Notes under the pieces: generated by a model
What the model was told of the DNA's origin: nothing
The model's database searches: none
What the model saw: the letters and a program-made list of their open reading frames with translations, nothing else
Part shown: positions 1 to 6,635 of the stretch, one piece after another
How positions within the stretch are numbered: the stretch's first letter is position 1
Layout: each line of letters starts with the position of its first letter
Translations under genes and position numbers: made by a program
Assembly (NCBI GenBank): GCA_902516225.1
Contig: CABXXS010000043.1
Location: forward strand, 1-7,586
Length of the DNA: 7,586 bases
Source: Puniceicoccaceae bacterium
Lineage (GTDB): Bacteria; Verrucomicrobiota; Verrucomicrobiae; Opitutales; Coraliomargaritaceae
Direction of reading: 5' to 3'

Positions 1-833
1 ACCAGTCCTTTGGCTGCCATCGCACCAATAATAACTTTATTAATTCTATTATTACGACCAGTAGCCTCAGCATTTAGCCAACTGCCCTTGGTTTCTTTAA
101 CTACTTGCTCTAGATTAGGTTGAGTTAGCTTTCTCTCGTGTGGAATACACCCGATGAGTGGTATGTCCATACGACTTAGTGCGATACCACAATACCTCTT
201 AATCATATCAAGCTTTTCGGGTTCAACTTTATTTATGATCGCTCCGATTACTTGGACGCCAGCAGCTTCAAATACAGCCTTATTTAAGGCAATTTCATCA
301 ATTGGCCGTCCGATGCCGCCACTGGCTACAATAATAACCTTAGCGTTAAAACATTTCGCTACCTCAGCGTTAGAGAGGTTGAAGACAGCACCGACACCCG
401 CATGCCCAGTTCCTTCAGTGATAATGTAATCCTGCTCAAAAGCTGCTCGGTCGAAAGCTCGGCACATTCTATCTATTAATATGCTCTGGTGATCTTCGGG
501 CTCATCTAAATAATCACGTGTGAAACTGGGATGAATTGTAATCGGGCTCATCGCTTGGATGGGAGTTTTTACATCAAAAACCTGATCTAATAAGACGGAG
601 TCTTCATCAATATTATATCCATCGACTTGAACAAAGCGCTGGCCTACTGGTTTAATAAAGCCTACTCGCTCAGTTTTACTGCGCAGTGCGGAGAATAGAC
701 CCAAGGTCGTAGTGGTTTTCCCGTCATTCATGCGGGTAGCTGCTATAAAGATGCGCTTGGTAGTCTTATTGCGCGGAGCAATTAAAACTTCCTTATCATC
801 TTGTTCGGTGAAATCTCTTAGAGATTTTGGCAT
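1..833 (-). CDS. P-loop (BioD-like) protein entering a DRTGG domain, phosphotransacetylase-associated; 3' end cut by window edge
   Basis: I translated this open frame by hand: 277 residues are visible from ATG at 833 to the left edge, with no stop. A P-loop NTPase of the dethiobiotin synthetase/cobyrinate synthase type is seen: Walker A-like TRMNDGKTTTTLGL at about residues 33-46, FIKPVGQ (59-65), EGTGHAGVG (140-148), ASGGIGRPIDEIALNK (170-185), then NKVEP and PLIGCIPHERKL (225-236). From about 262 (NRINKVIIGAMAAKGL) it enters what looks like the start of a DRTGG domain, where the window ends. In long Pta enzymes (E. coli type) this same P-loop plus DRTGG module is the N-terminal, regulatory half. 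Here it is a free-standing protein 37 bases downstream of the catalytic pta on the same strand, so co-transcription and a regulatory or sensing role towards Pta are likely but inferred. No Shine-Dalgarno motif precedes the ATG. The start is supported by the P-loop lying about 30 residues in. A cobalamin or biotin enzyme is less likely given the neighbour and the DRTGG-like C-terminus. Confidence 0.85.
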   Translation of the reverse strand, partial: MPKSLRDFTEQDDKEVLIAPRNKTTKRIFIAATRMNDGKTTTTLGLFSALRSKTERVGFIKPVGQRFVQVDGYNIDEDSVLLDQVFDVKTPIQAMSPITIHPSFTRDYLDEPEDHQSILIDRMCRAFDRAAFEQDYIITEGTGHAGVGAVFNLSNAEVAKCFNAKVIIVASGGIGRPIDEIALNKAVFEAAGVQVIGAIINKVEPEKLDMIKRYCGIALSRMDIPLIGCIPHERKLTQPNLEQVVKETKGSWLNAEATGRNNRINKVIIGAMAAKGL

Positions 834-870
834 AGAATAGTCTAAAAGAATGCAGGCGTTTACCTATGGA

Positions 871-1941
871 TTAGATCTTAGTAACATCCTCATTAAGATC
901 CTCGCAGTTATCGGTAGGGTAGAGTAGCTTATGGTCAATCGATTGTGATGCAACCATCACAGCGGTGCCGAAAATATCACTGGCTGTAGCACCTCGGCTA
1001 ATTTCTGCAGCTGGTTTAGATAGTCCTGTTAGTATTGGACCGTAGTTACGAGCACGGGTTAAAGTGTCTACTAGTTTAGAAGCGATATTAGCGGAGTGTA
1101 GATCTGGGAATATGAGGACATCCGCTAAGCCGGCTACAGGCCCGTCGACTTTTTTTGTCTTAGCAGTTATGGGATCGAGCGCAGCATCCACCTGTAATTC
1201 TCCATCTATCTCCATCGGTAGTCCTAAAGCGAAGGCTTTTTTACGGGCCATTTGCGTAGCTGCCTTCATTTTTGCTACAGCAGGGTTTTTGCTTGTTTTA
1301 CTTTTACTAGAGTAACTAAGCAGAGCCACATGAGGCTTCTTATTAGTTAAGTGGAAACGCAGTGCAGCGGTCGTTATTGCAATATCAGAGAGTTGCTCGC
1401 TTGTTGGATCGGGCACTACAGCACAATCGGCGAGGAAAAGCTCACGGTCTTTTCCTGTGTCCTGGTCCTCAAGATCAAAAATATTTAGTGAGGACATGGT
1501 CGAGACTTCAGGAAGTAGTGGAATAATTTGAAGAATAGGGCGTAGAGCGCTGGAAGCAGTGCTCGTAGCACCAGAGACCAATGCATCAGCTTGGGCAGTC
1601 GCAAGCATCATAGTAGCAAAATAATTAGTGTCTGCTAAATATTGTTCTGCATCTTTCTCGTTAAGATTACTAAAACGGCGTAAGCCTTGGAATTGCTTAA
1701 CGAATCCGTCCCACTCATCGCTTAGGGCGGGTTCGATGATACGAATGTGCTCTAAATTAATATTCAGCTTTTCGGCGTTAGATTTGATCTTTGCGCGGTC
1801 GCCTAGCAGGATGGGCACCCCTAAACTGTTCGAGGAAAATTGTCGGGCAGCCTGTAAGATACGAGGATCGCTTCCCTCGGGAAAGACGACGCGTTTCGGA
1901 TGGCGCTTTAAGCGAACAGTAAGTTTTGAAATTAGTGACAT
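871..1941 (-). CDS. pta: Phosphate acetyltransferase (phosphotransacetylase), short catalytic form
   Basis: Cytoplasmic enzyme converting acetyl-CoA and phosphate to acetyl phosphate and CoA, normally paired with acetate kinase in acetate formation or use. The 356 residues are the PTA/PTB catalytic domain alone, the usual size of short Pta proteins. Family motifs in order: VVFPEGSDPRIL (18-29), YFATMM (107-112), ADALVSGA (118-125), ALRPILQII (132-140), ADCAVVPDPT (171-180), DGELQVDAA (246-254), LIFPDLHSANIASKL (276-290) and GLSKPAAEISRGATASD (306-322). By motif alignment with the Methanosarcina thermophila enzyme, the key residues are kept: S315 and R316 (its Ser309/Arg310), D322 (Asp316), R134 (Arg133) and R88 or R89 (Arg87). 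The N-terminal P-loop/DRTGG half of long Pta is absent and is encoded by the next gene downstream. The ATG start lies right before the conserved N-terminal helix; no Shine-Dalgarno motif is seen. Transcribed divergently from murJ. No acetate kinase gene is in the window. Confidence 0.95.
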   Translation of the reverse strand: MSLISKLTVRLKRHPKRVVFPEGSDPRILQAARQFSSNSLGVPILLGDRAKIKSNAEKLNINLEHIRIIEPALSDEWDGFVKQFQGLRRFSNLNEKDAEQYLADTNYFATMMLATAQADALVSGATSTASSALRPILQIIPLLPEVSTMSSLNIFDLEDQDTGKDRELFLADCAVVPDPTSEQLSDIAITTAALRFHLTNKKPHVALLSYSSKSKTSKNPAVAKMKAATQMARKKAFALGLPMEIDGELQVDAALDPITAKTKKVDGPVAGLADVLIFPDLHSANIASKLVDTLTRARNYGPILTGLSKPAAEISRGATASDIFGTAVMVASQSIDHKLLYPTDNCEDLNEDVTKI

Positions 1942-2093
1942 AATGAAAATATTCTTCTGGCTGGAGTGCTTACCCCAGAGTATGAATTAAAGGAGTAAGA
2001 TTAAGAGGACTAAATATACATTTGCCAAAGCTTTTCGAGCGGTAGTTTCTTATCTATTAGCAAGAATAACTTTTCGCTCCTTCCTGTAAACAG
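1942..2093. promoter_or_regulatory. Divergent intergenic region between pta (-) and murJ (+), probable promoters
   Basis: These 152 bases separate the 5' ends of two divergently transcribed genes, so promoters for both are expected here. For pta, the minus strand reads TATATT at 2018-2013 (five of six matches to TATAAT) but has no good -35 at 16-18 bases. An alternative pair is TTGGCA (2028-2023) with TAATCT (2003-1998), though its spacer is 19 bases. For murJ, TTGCCA at 2022-2027 resembles a -35, but nothing convincing lies at the right distance. A purine-rich AAAGGAG at 1989-1995 (+) resembles a ribosome-binding site, but no start codon or open frame follows it. I see no operator palindrome, RNA gene or terminator. 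Assignment of promoters is weak. Confidence 0.3.
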
Positions 2094-3647
2094 ATGCTGC
2101 AGAATTTTAAAAACATAGCCGTGGTCAGTTTTTCGACTGTAGGCTCCCGCTTACTCGGTCTACTACGTGATGTTCTGGTATTTGCTACATTGGGAGCCAG
2201 TCTCTGGAACTCAGCCTTTATTTTGGCTTTTACATTGCCCAACCTCTTCCGTCGTTTACTTGGGGAGGGCGCATTAACTTCCGCAGTAGTACCACTCTTC
2301 TCTGACATCTTAGAGAAAAAAGGCCGTACGGGCGCATTTGGTTTTCTGAATCAGGTTTTACTTCGCCTCTTTCTAGCACTCTTGCTAATTGTTGGCTTTG
2401 GTATGTGTACCCTTGCTTGGGCGGGTGATAGTGACTGGATGCCGCAACGATGGGCACTCGGTACTAGTTTAGCAGTATGGCTTTTCCCTTATATGTTATT
2501 AATCTGCCTCGCTGCGATTATTTGCGCAGGGCTTAATCTAATTGGTCGTTTTGCGACTGCCGCATTGACTCCAATAGTACTTAACCTCGCGATGATAATC
2601 GCGCTAGTCGCTGGTATGTGGCTTGATGCACAAGCATCGCACATTGTTTACTGGCTTTGTGCGAGTGTGTTAATAGGAGGCTTACTGCAGTTACTTCTAC
2701 CCTCTATTGATCTCGTGCGGCAAGGGTGGCGTCCTCGCTTGGTTGCCCAGAGTGACACTGCCATGAGCGAGCTCTGGAAACTTTTTTTGCCCGGTCTTAT
2801 GGGGGCTGCCATTTTGCAGACTAATATCCTAATATCCCGACTGTTGGCCTTTTCGCTTGATGAGTCTGCGGTCTCCGTACTTTACTTGGCCAGCCGACTG
2901 ATGGAGCTTCCACTCGGTGTATTTACAATTTCAGTTGCTACAGTATTTTTCCCCTTATTAGCAAAAGCGCTCTCCACTGGAGACGATCAAGCCTTCTCCT
3001 CTTCTTTTCTTCAGGGCTTGCGGTTAGTCGTTGGTATTTCGTTGCCGGCAGCTGTTGGACTATGCGTTTTGGGCGAACCGATTATTGAGTGCCTTTTTCA
3101 CTGGGGTGCTTTCAATCAGAGCGATGTTACAAGCACCGTGCCACTTTTGGCTATTTATGGTATCGGCCTTCCATTTTACTCAATCGCTACTTTCATAACA
3201 CGCGGGCTACATGCTAGTAAGGATATGATTACTCCCGTACGCGTCGCTGTGTATTGCCTAACAATTAACCTATTAGTTGGTATAATATTAATGCAGTTCA
3301 TAGGTGCCGCAGGATTGGCGACTGCCAATGTCTTGGCCGCTATCGCACAAAGCTATTTGCTTTGGCGGGCACTGTCCTCGAGGCATGAGGCTTTAAATAT
3401 TAGCGCTATATTTCCAGAACTCTCTAAAGTTATTCTTGCTGGTGCGGTTATGGGCACCACTTGCTTACTTTTAAGTACTGTAGTGTCTATGGCAGAAATG
3501 GGAGCAAAAACAGGCGCTATCTTGACGGTCGCTATCGGCGTACCAAGCGGCGCAAGTATCTATTTTGCACTACTCTACCTTCTCCGCTTTAAAGACTTGG
3601 ATATGATTAAGTCGACGCTTGTCAGAAATCTCCCAAGCTCTAGGTGA
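2094..3647 (+). CDS. murJ: Lipid II flippase MurJ (MviN family)
   Basis: Inner-membrane, MOP-superfamily transporter that flips lipid II to the periplasmic side for peptidoglycan synthesis. The 517 residues match the usual length of about 510-530, and the protein is hydrophobic throughout, consistent with 14 membrane helices. Signature motifs: SRLLGLLRDVL (18-28), AFTLPNLFRRLLGEGAL (45-61), YLASRLMELPLGVF (264-277), FPLLAKAL (286-293) and FYSIATFITRGLHASKD (around 365-381). Aligned to E. coli MurJ with a constant offset of one residue at the N-terminus, the cavity arginines R18, R24 and R52 are kept as R19, R25 and R53, and R270 as R268. E273 is kept as E271. However, D39 is S40, K46 is T47 and D269 is S267. 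The GEGAL motif is also a slight variant of the common AEGAF. The ATG at 2094 puts the first helix in register; no Shine-Dalgarno motif precedes it. Monocistronic here, divergent from pta and convergent with tatA, with only 3 bases between the stops. Confidence 0.95.
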   Translation: MLQNFKNIAVVSFSTVGSRLLGLLRDVLVFATLGASLWNSAFILAFTLPNLFRRLLGEGALTSAVVPLFSDILEKKGRTGAFGFLNQVLLRLFLALLLIVGFGMCTLAWAGDSDWMPQRWALGTSLAVWLFPYMLLICLAAIICAGLNLIGRFATAALTPIVLNLAMIIALVAGMWLDAQASHIVYWLCASVLIGGLLQLLLPSIDLVRQGWRPRLVAQSDTAMSELWKLFLPGLMGAAILQTNILISRLLAFSLDESAVSVLYLASRLMELPLGVFTISVATVFFPLLAKALSTGDDQAFSSSFLQGLRLVVGISLPAAVGLCVLGEPIIECLFHWGAFNQSDVTSTVPLLAIYGIGLPFYSIATFITRGLHASKDMITPVRVAVYCLTINLLVGIILMQFIGAAGLATANVLAAIAQSYLLWRALSSRHEALNISAIFPELSKVILAGAVMGTTCLLLSTVVSMAEMGAKTGAILTVAIGVPSGASIYFALLYLLRFKDLDMIKSTLVRNLPSSR

Positions 3648-3650
3648 AGA

Positions 3651-3965
3651 TTACTGCTTGCTAGAATTTTCTTCTTCAGATATTTCAACAGGGGCATTAT
3701 TTACTGGCTCGGACGCAACTTGTGTCGGCTCGGACTGCCCCGTAGATTGTACAGGTGTGGATTGCCTATCAGTTGTTTCTTCGTCCATCGCGGTACGAAA
3801 GTCATCCTCAATCTCAGAGGTAGCTTTTTTAAACTCTCTAATGGACTTACCAAAAGACTTGAATAAGTCAGGCAGGCGCTTGGCTCCGAAGAGAAGCAAA
3901 ACGATAAGGAAGATCAACAGAATCTCTGGCCCGTTGATATTTTGTAAGAAGGCTATTGTGTACAT
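3651..3965 (-). CDS. tatA: Sec-independent (twin-arginine) translocase subunit TatA/TatE
   Basis: Pore-forming subunit of the Tat system, which exports folded proteins across the inner membrane. The 104 residues show the TatA plan: a short N-terminus, GPEILLIFLIVLLLFG (12-27) as the single membrane helix with a polar residue (E14) near its start, the FG hinge (26-27), then an amphipathic helix containing AKRLPDLFKSFGKSIREFKKA (28-48). The rest (about 49-104) is an acidic, Ser/Thr/Pro/Gln-rich tail, probably disordered, as is common in longer TatA proteins. The KRLPDL-KSIREFKKA pattern favours TatA over TatB. It is the last gene of the minus-strand cluster, 75 bases after the lipoprotein gene. 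No tatC or tatB lies beside it in this window. No Shine-Dalgarno motif is present before the ATG. Its TAA stop sits 3 bases from the murJ stop. Confidence 0.92.
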   Translation of the reverse strand: MYTIAFLQNINGPEILLIFLIVLLLFGAKRLPDLFKSFGKSIREFKKATSEIEDDFRTAMDEETTDRQSTPVQSTGQSEPTQVASEPVNNAPVEISEEENSSKQ

Positions 3966-4040
3966 GATTATTAATTTACAGATGTGGGTTTAAGTAGCAA
4001 ATGCAAAAAATCATTCTAAGGAGATGAGTTTTCTGTTATC
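3966..4040 (-). promoter_or_regulatory. 75-base gap upstream of tatA with a weak candidate promoter
   Basis: This is the largest gap in the dnaG-rpoD-lipoprotein-tatA series. Reading the minus strand, TTGCTA (4000-3995) and TAAATT (3978-3973) are 16 bases apart, each matching four of six positions of the sigma-70 consensus. Initiation about seven bases beyond the -10 would fall just before the tatA ATG, giving an almost leaderless transcript. A T6 run on the minus strand follows only a poor 4-bp inverted repeat (TCAT/ATGA), so I do not call a terminator. The alternative is simple read-through from rpoD. Weak evidence. Confidence 0.2.
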
Positions 4041-4451
4041 CTAGCCCTCGACTGGGTCTCGGTAGGTCTCTCTGAGCTTTGCACTTGTCTCGACCTCAAT
4101 TACTGTAGCTCGGTCGTTGATTCTTGGGGTACCTTCTAAAATATCAGCCGTGCGTAGGCCATTCGTTCGATTAGCTCGTGTTTTTAAAATGGCTGTTTTA
4201 TTCCCTCCACTGTCTTGGGCTTCGAGAAAAGTAAATTCGTCGATTTGCTGCGCATTCCTCAGTGTTACTATACGTTCAAATTTGTCGACATGGACGATGG
4301 TAACTGCGCTTGTCCTAAATAGAGTGCCCCTCGGAGCTACCCCGACCTGTTTATCGCCTTTGGTCACTCGCACATTGGTATTTTGGCAACCTGGCAGCAT
4401 TGATAGCAGTAGCGTAAGGACAGTAACTGGATAGAGTACTTTTGAAATCAT
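4041..4451 (-). CDS. Small predicted lipoprotein of unknown function
   Basis: The 136-residue product begins with a lipoprotein signal peptide: a basic start (MISK), a hydrophobic stretch YPVTVLTLLLSMLPG (7-21) and Cys22 in LPGC. Proline at -2 is unusual for a lipobox, but the context is otherwise good. Residue +2 is Gln rather than Asp, which by the E. coli rule points to the outer membrane. The mature part has no motif I recognise. It looks beta-rich: VTIVHVDKFERIVTLRNA (50-67), then EFTFLEAQDSGGNKTAILKT (72-91), then RTADILEGTPRINDRATVIE (100-119). Alternating hydrophobic strands and a GTPRINDRATV turn suggest a small beta-barrel (OB- or SH3-like), but this is inference only. It starts 17 bases after the rpoD stop on the same strand and so is probably co-transcribed with dnaG-rpoD. 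No Shine-Dalgarno motif is seen. The open frame is convincing because of signal peptide, spacing and direction; the function is unknown. Confidence 0.8.
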   Translation of the reverse strand: MISKVLYPVTVLTLLLSMLPGCQNTNVRVTKGDKQVGVAPRGTLFRTSAVTIVHVDKFERIVTLRNAQQIDEFTFLEAQDSGGNKTAILKTRANRTNGLRTADILEGTPRINDRATVIEVETSAKLRETYRDPVEG

Positions 4452-4468
4452 ACTAGCGTAATTAAGAG

Positions 4469-6601
4469 TTATTTATGCTTGGCGTTTTCTCGTTTAATGC
4501 TGTCCATACCAGGCTTCTCAAGGCTGATTTCACCTTCAAAGAAGCCATGTAACTGCCTGATACGAGTAGGGTGGCGCATTTTGCGAAGTGCTTTAGCTTC
4601 TATCTGCCGGATGCGCTCGCGGGTTACCTTGAACTGTCGACCGACTTCCTCGAGCGTACGGGAGTAGCCATCAGCGAGCCCGAAGCGTAGTGATAGAACC
4701 CGACGTTCTCGCTCGGTCAGTGAGTCGAGCACGTCTGTAATCTTTTCTCTTAAAAGGCTGTAGGCCGTCATATCATAGGGGTTTTCTGCTCCCTTATCCT
4801 CGATGAAGTCCCCGAAATTGGTGTCTTCAGAATCGCCTACGGGGCTCTGCAATGAGATAGGTTGCTGAGCCATTTTCATTATAGTCTGAACGCGCTCAAT
4901 TGGTAGGTTCATCTCGTCCGCAACTTCCTCAGCAGTTGGTTCGTGCCCCAACTCCTGTAAAAGTTGCTTTTGTACCTGCATCACCTTGTTGAGTGTCTCG
5001 ATCATATGCACGGGTATACGGATGGTCCGCGCTTGATCGGCGATTGACCTAGTGATAGCTTGGCGGATCCACCAAGTGGCATAGGTTGAGAACTTATACC
5101 CGCGGCGATATTCGAATTTCTCAACCGCTTTCATTAGCCCCATATTGCCCTCTTGAATAAGGTCTAGAAAGGAAAGGCCGCGATTCGTGTACTTCTTTGC
5201 AATTGATATAACCAGCCGGAGATTAGCCTCAACCATTTCCGTCTTTGCTTTATGCGCTTCACGCATGCCAAGACGGACTTCGCGAATAATTTCCATGAAT
5301 TCGTAAGAGTCCATTTTGAATTCGTTTTTAATCTCCTTTAAGCGTTTCTTCGTTGCTCTAACGTCCACTTTTTTCTTTCGGCGCGAAGAGACCATTTTAG
5401 CTACCTCTAGATCATCGTAGAGAGCCGAGACTTCGCGGTAGATAGGCGTAAGGTTGTTTAGGAAGTCTTCGAAGCACTTAAGCTTCAGGCAATACTTGCG
5501 AAGAACTTTGCGAAGTTCTTCCTCGTATTTGTGCATGCGTGTACGAGCACGCTTAGCATTCGAATCGTTACTAGCTTCAATGTGACTATCCCATGCGGCG
5601 TATATGCGCTCTCCTAATCGGTGTGCTTCTTTTAGTAGTTTGGGCAGGCTGCTGAAGTAGGACTCGCGGCTAACAATCTTCTTATCGAGTACCACGCGGT
5701 CAAAACGTTCTTCTCTATTGAGGAGTTTTTCTATGACACTATTTTGAAATTCCAGCGTCAAGGCTGTAGAGAATAAGGCATCCTGTGCTTTCAGTTCTGC
5801 TGCTTCGATACGTTTAGAAATAGCGACCTCTTCCTCGCGTGTTAGAAGGGGCACTTGCCCCATCTGTTTGAGATACATTCGAACAGGATCATCTAGAATA
5901 TCATTCTGTGAAGTTCGGACCTCTTTCTCTTCCGTTTCCTCTTGCCGCGCTTTAAAGGCCTCTACCTCATCCTCATCAAGTATCTCAACCTCAAGGTTCT
6001 GTAAAATAGAGATGACGTTTTCGATTTCGTCCGGATTATTGACGGAATCCGGAAGAGCTACATTTATATCCTTATAAGTGATGAAGCTCTGCTCTTTGGA
6101 TAATCTGATTAGTTTACGTATACGCTCGTTGAGTTTCTCCTGAGCCTTAGTTGATAATTTCCTCTTCTTGACCACTTTACTTGTGGCAGCTTCTAGTGCT
6201 TTGTCATCGTCTGCACTAAGCTTTTTCTCCTGCTTTGTTTTGCCTTTAGATAGACCTGGCTTTTTTACTGCTTTTTTCGCGGGCACTTTCTTTGCGGACT
6301 TCTTAGTTAGCTTTTTTACAGGTACTTTTTTTGCGGTCTTCTTTGTTACTTTTTTTACAGGTACTTTCTTTGCGGACTTCTTTGCTAGCTTTTTTACGGG
6401 CACTTTCTTTACGGATTTCTTAGAAGATGCTTTTTTCTTAACCACTTTTTTGATAAGAGCTTTTTTAGAAGTTTTCTTTTTAGTTAGAGTAGAACTAGTC
6501 CTTGGGGACTTTTTTGTAGTGTTCGATACTTTGACTTTTTTTGGAGCAGCAGTGTTTTTAACTGCCGCTTTCTTAGCGGTTTTCTTTTTTGCGGCTGACA
6601 T
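4469..6601 (-). CDS. rpoD: Primary RNA polymerase sigma factor RpoD (sigma-70) with lysine-rich N-terminal tail
   Basis: Directs RNA polymerase to housekeeping promoters. At 710 residues it is about 100 longer than E. coli RpoD (613). Order: a lysine-rich tail (1 to about 128) with 13-residue repeats at 65-114; a region 1.1-like segment (about 150-212); region 1.2 (about 236-268, [20 protein letters not shown]); a non-conserved helical insert (about 270-450); region 2 (about 455-528, with [20 protein letters not shown] and [18 protein letters not shown]); region 3 (about 535-610, the 3.2 finger including [20 protein letters not shown]); region 4 (about 622-688). DNA-reading residues of E. coli sigma-70 are kept: W433/W434 as W510/W511, Q437/T440 as Q514/T517, R584/E585/R588 as R661/E662/R665. 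Promoters in this organism should therefore resemble TTGACA/TATAAT. About 20 residues extend beyond the usual C-terminus. The gene lies 34 bases after dnaG. The ATG at 6601 begins the tail; no in-frame start lies between the dnaG stop and it, and no Shine-Dalgarno motif is seen. Confidence 0.97.
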   Translation of the reverse strand: MSAAKKKTAKKAAVKNTAAPKKVKVSNTTKKSPRTSSTLTKKKTSKKALIKKVVKKKASSKKSVKKVPVKKLAKKSAKKVPVKKVTKKTAKKVPVKKLTKKSAKKVPAKKAVKKPGLSKGKTKQEKKLSADDDKALEAATSKVVKKRKLSTKAQEKLNERIRKLIRLSKEQSFITYKDINVALPDSVNNPDEIENVISILQNLEVEILDEDEVEAFKARQEETEEKEVRTSQNDILDDPVRMYLKQMGQVPLLTREEEVAISKRIEAAELKAQDALFSTALTLEFQNSVIEKLLNREERFDRVVLDKKIVSRESYFSSLPKLLKEAHRLGERIYAAWDSHIEASNDSNAKRARTRMHKYEEELRKVLRKYCLKLKCFEDFLNNLTPIYREVSALYDDLEVAKMVSSRRKKKVDVRATKKRLKEIKNEFKMDSYEFMEIIREVRLGMREAHKAKTEMVEANLRLVISIAKKYTNRGLSFLDLIQEGNMGLMKAVEKFEYRRGYKFSTYATWWIRQAITRSIADQARTIRIPVHMIETLNKVMQVQKQLLQELGHEPTAEEVADEMNLPIERVQTIMKMAQQPISLQSPVGDSEDTNFGDFIEDKGAENPYDMTAYSLLREKITDVLDSLTERERRVLSLRFGLADGYSRTLEEVGRQFKVTRERIRQIEAKALRKMRHPTRIRQLHGFFEGEISLEKPGMDSIKRENAKHK
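6260..6409 (-). repeat. 39-bp in-frame tandem repeat in the 5' part of rpoD (about 3.8 units)
   Basis: Four consecutive units encode residues 65-77, 78-90, 91-103 and 104-114 of RpoD. The first three follow KKVPVKK[LV][AT]KK[ST]A; the last is partial and diverged ([11 protein letters not shown]). In DNA the units lie at 6409-6371, 6370-6332, 6331-6293 and 6292-6260, and are close copies at nucleotide level too (on the plus strand each has a version of TTTTTTACAGGTACTTTCTT). Because a unit is 39 bases, gain or loss of units keeps the reading frame, so copy number could vary between strains. Confidence 0.85.
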
Positions 6602-6635
6602 AATAAATGTGGTGTTATTTTCTTATTGGTGTTAA

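Noticed and set aside
154..429. Plus-strand open frame of 91 codons at the left end
   Set aside because: Antisense to the P-loop/DRTGG gene, whose minus-strand translation shows clear conserved motifs throughout.
1628..1990. Plus-strand open frame of 120 codons running into the pta-murJ intergenic region
   Set aside because: Lies almost wholly antisense to the conserved pta N-terminal half; the AAAGGAG that follows its end has no start codon at suitable distance.
3634..3675. Possible intrinsic terminator for murJ: CAAGC/GCTTG or TCTAG/CTAGA hairpin followed by ATTTTCTTCTT
   Set aside because: Stems are only 5 bp with loops of 17 bases, mutually exclusive, not GC-rich, and lie within tatA coding sequence; too weak to call.
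4005..4030. Possible terminator on the minus strand between the lipoprotein gene and tatA (T6 run)
   Set aside because: The only inverted repeat before the T run is TCAT/ATGA, too short to be stable.
6168..6635. A 155-codon plus-strand open frame encoding Phe/Ala/Thr-rich hydrophobic repeats ([14 protein letters not shown]), resembling a membrane protein
   Set aside because: It is exactly antisense to the lysine-rich repeats of rpoD; AAG/AAA codons read backwards give Phe-rich sequence and few stops. The composition is fully explained by rpoD and the frame has no family motif.
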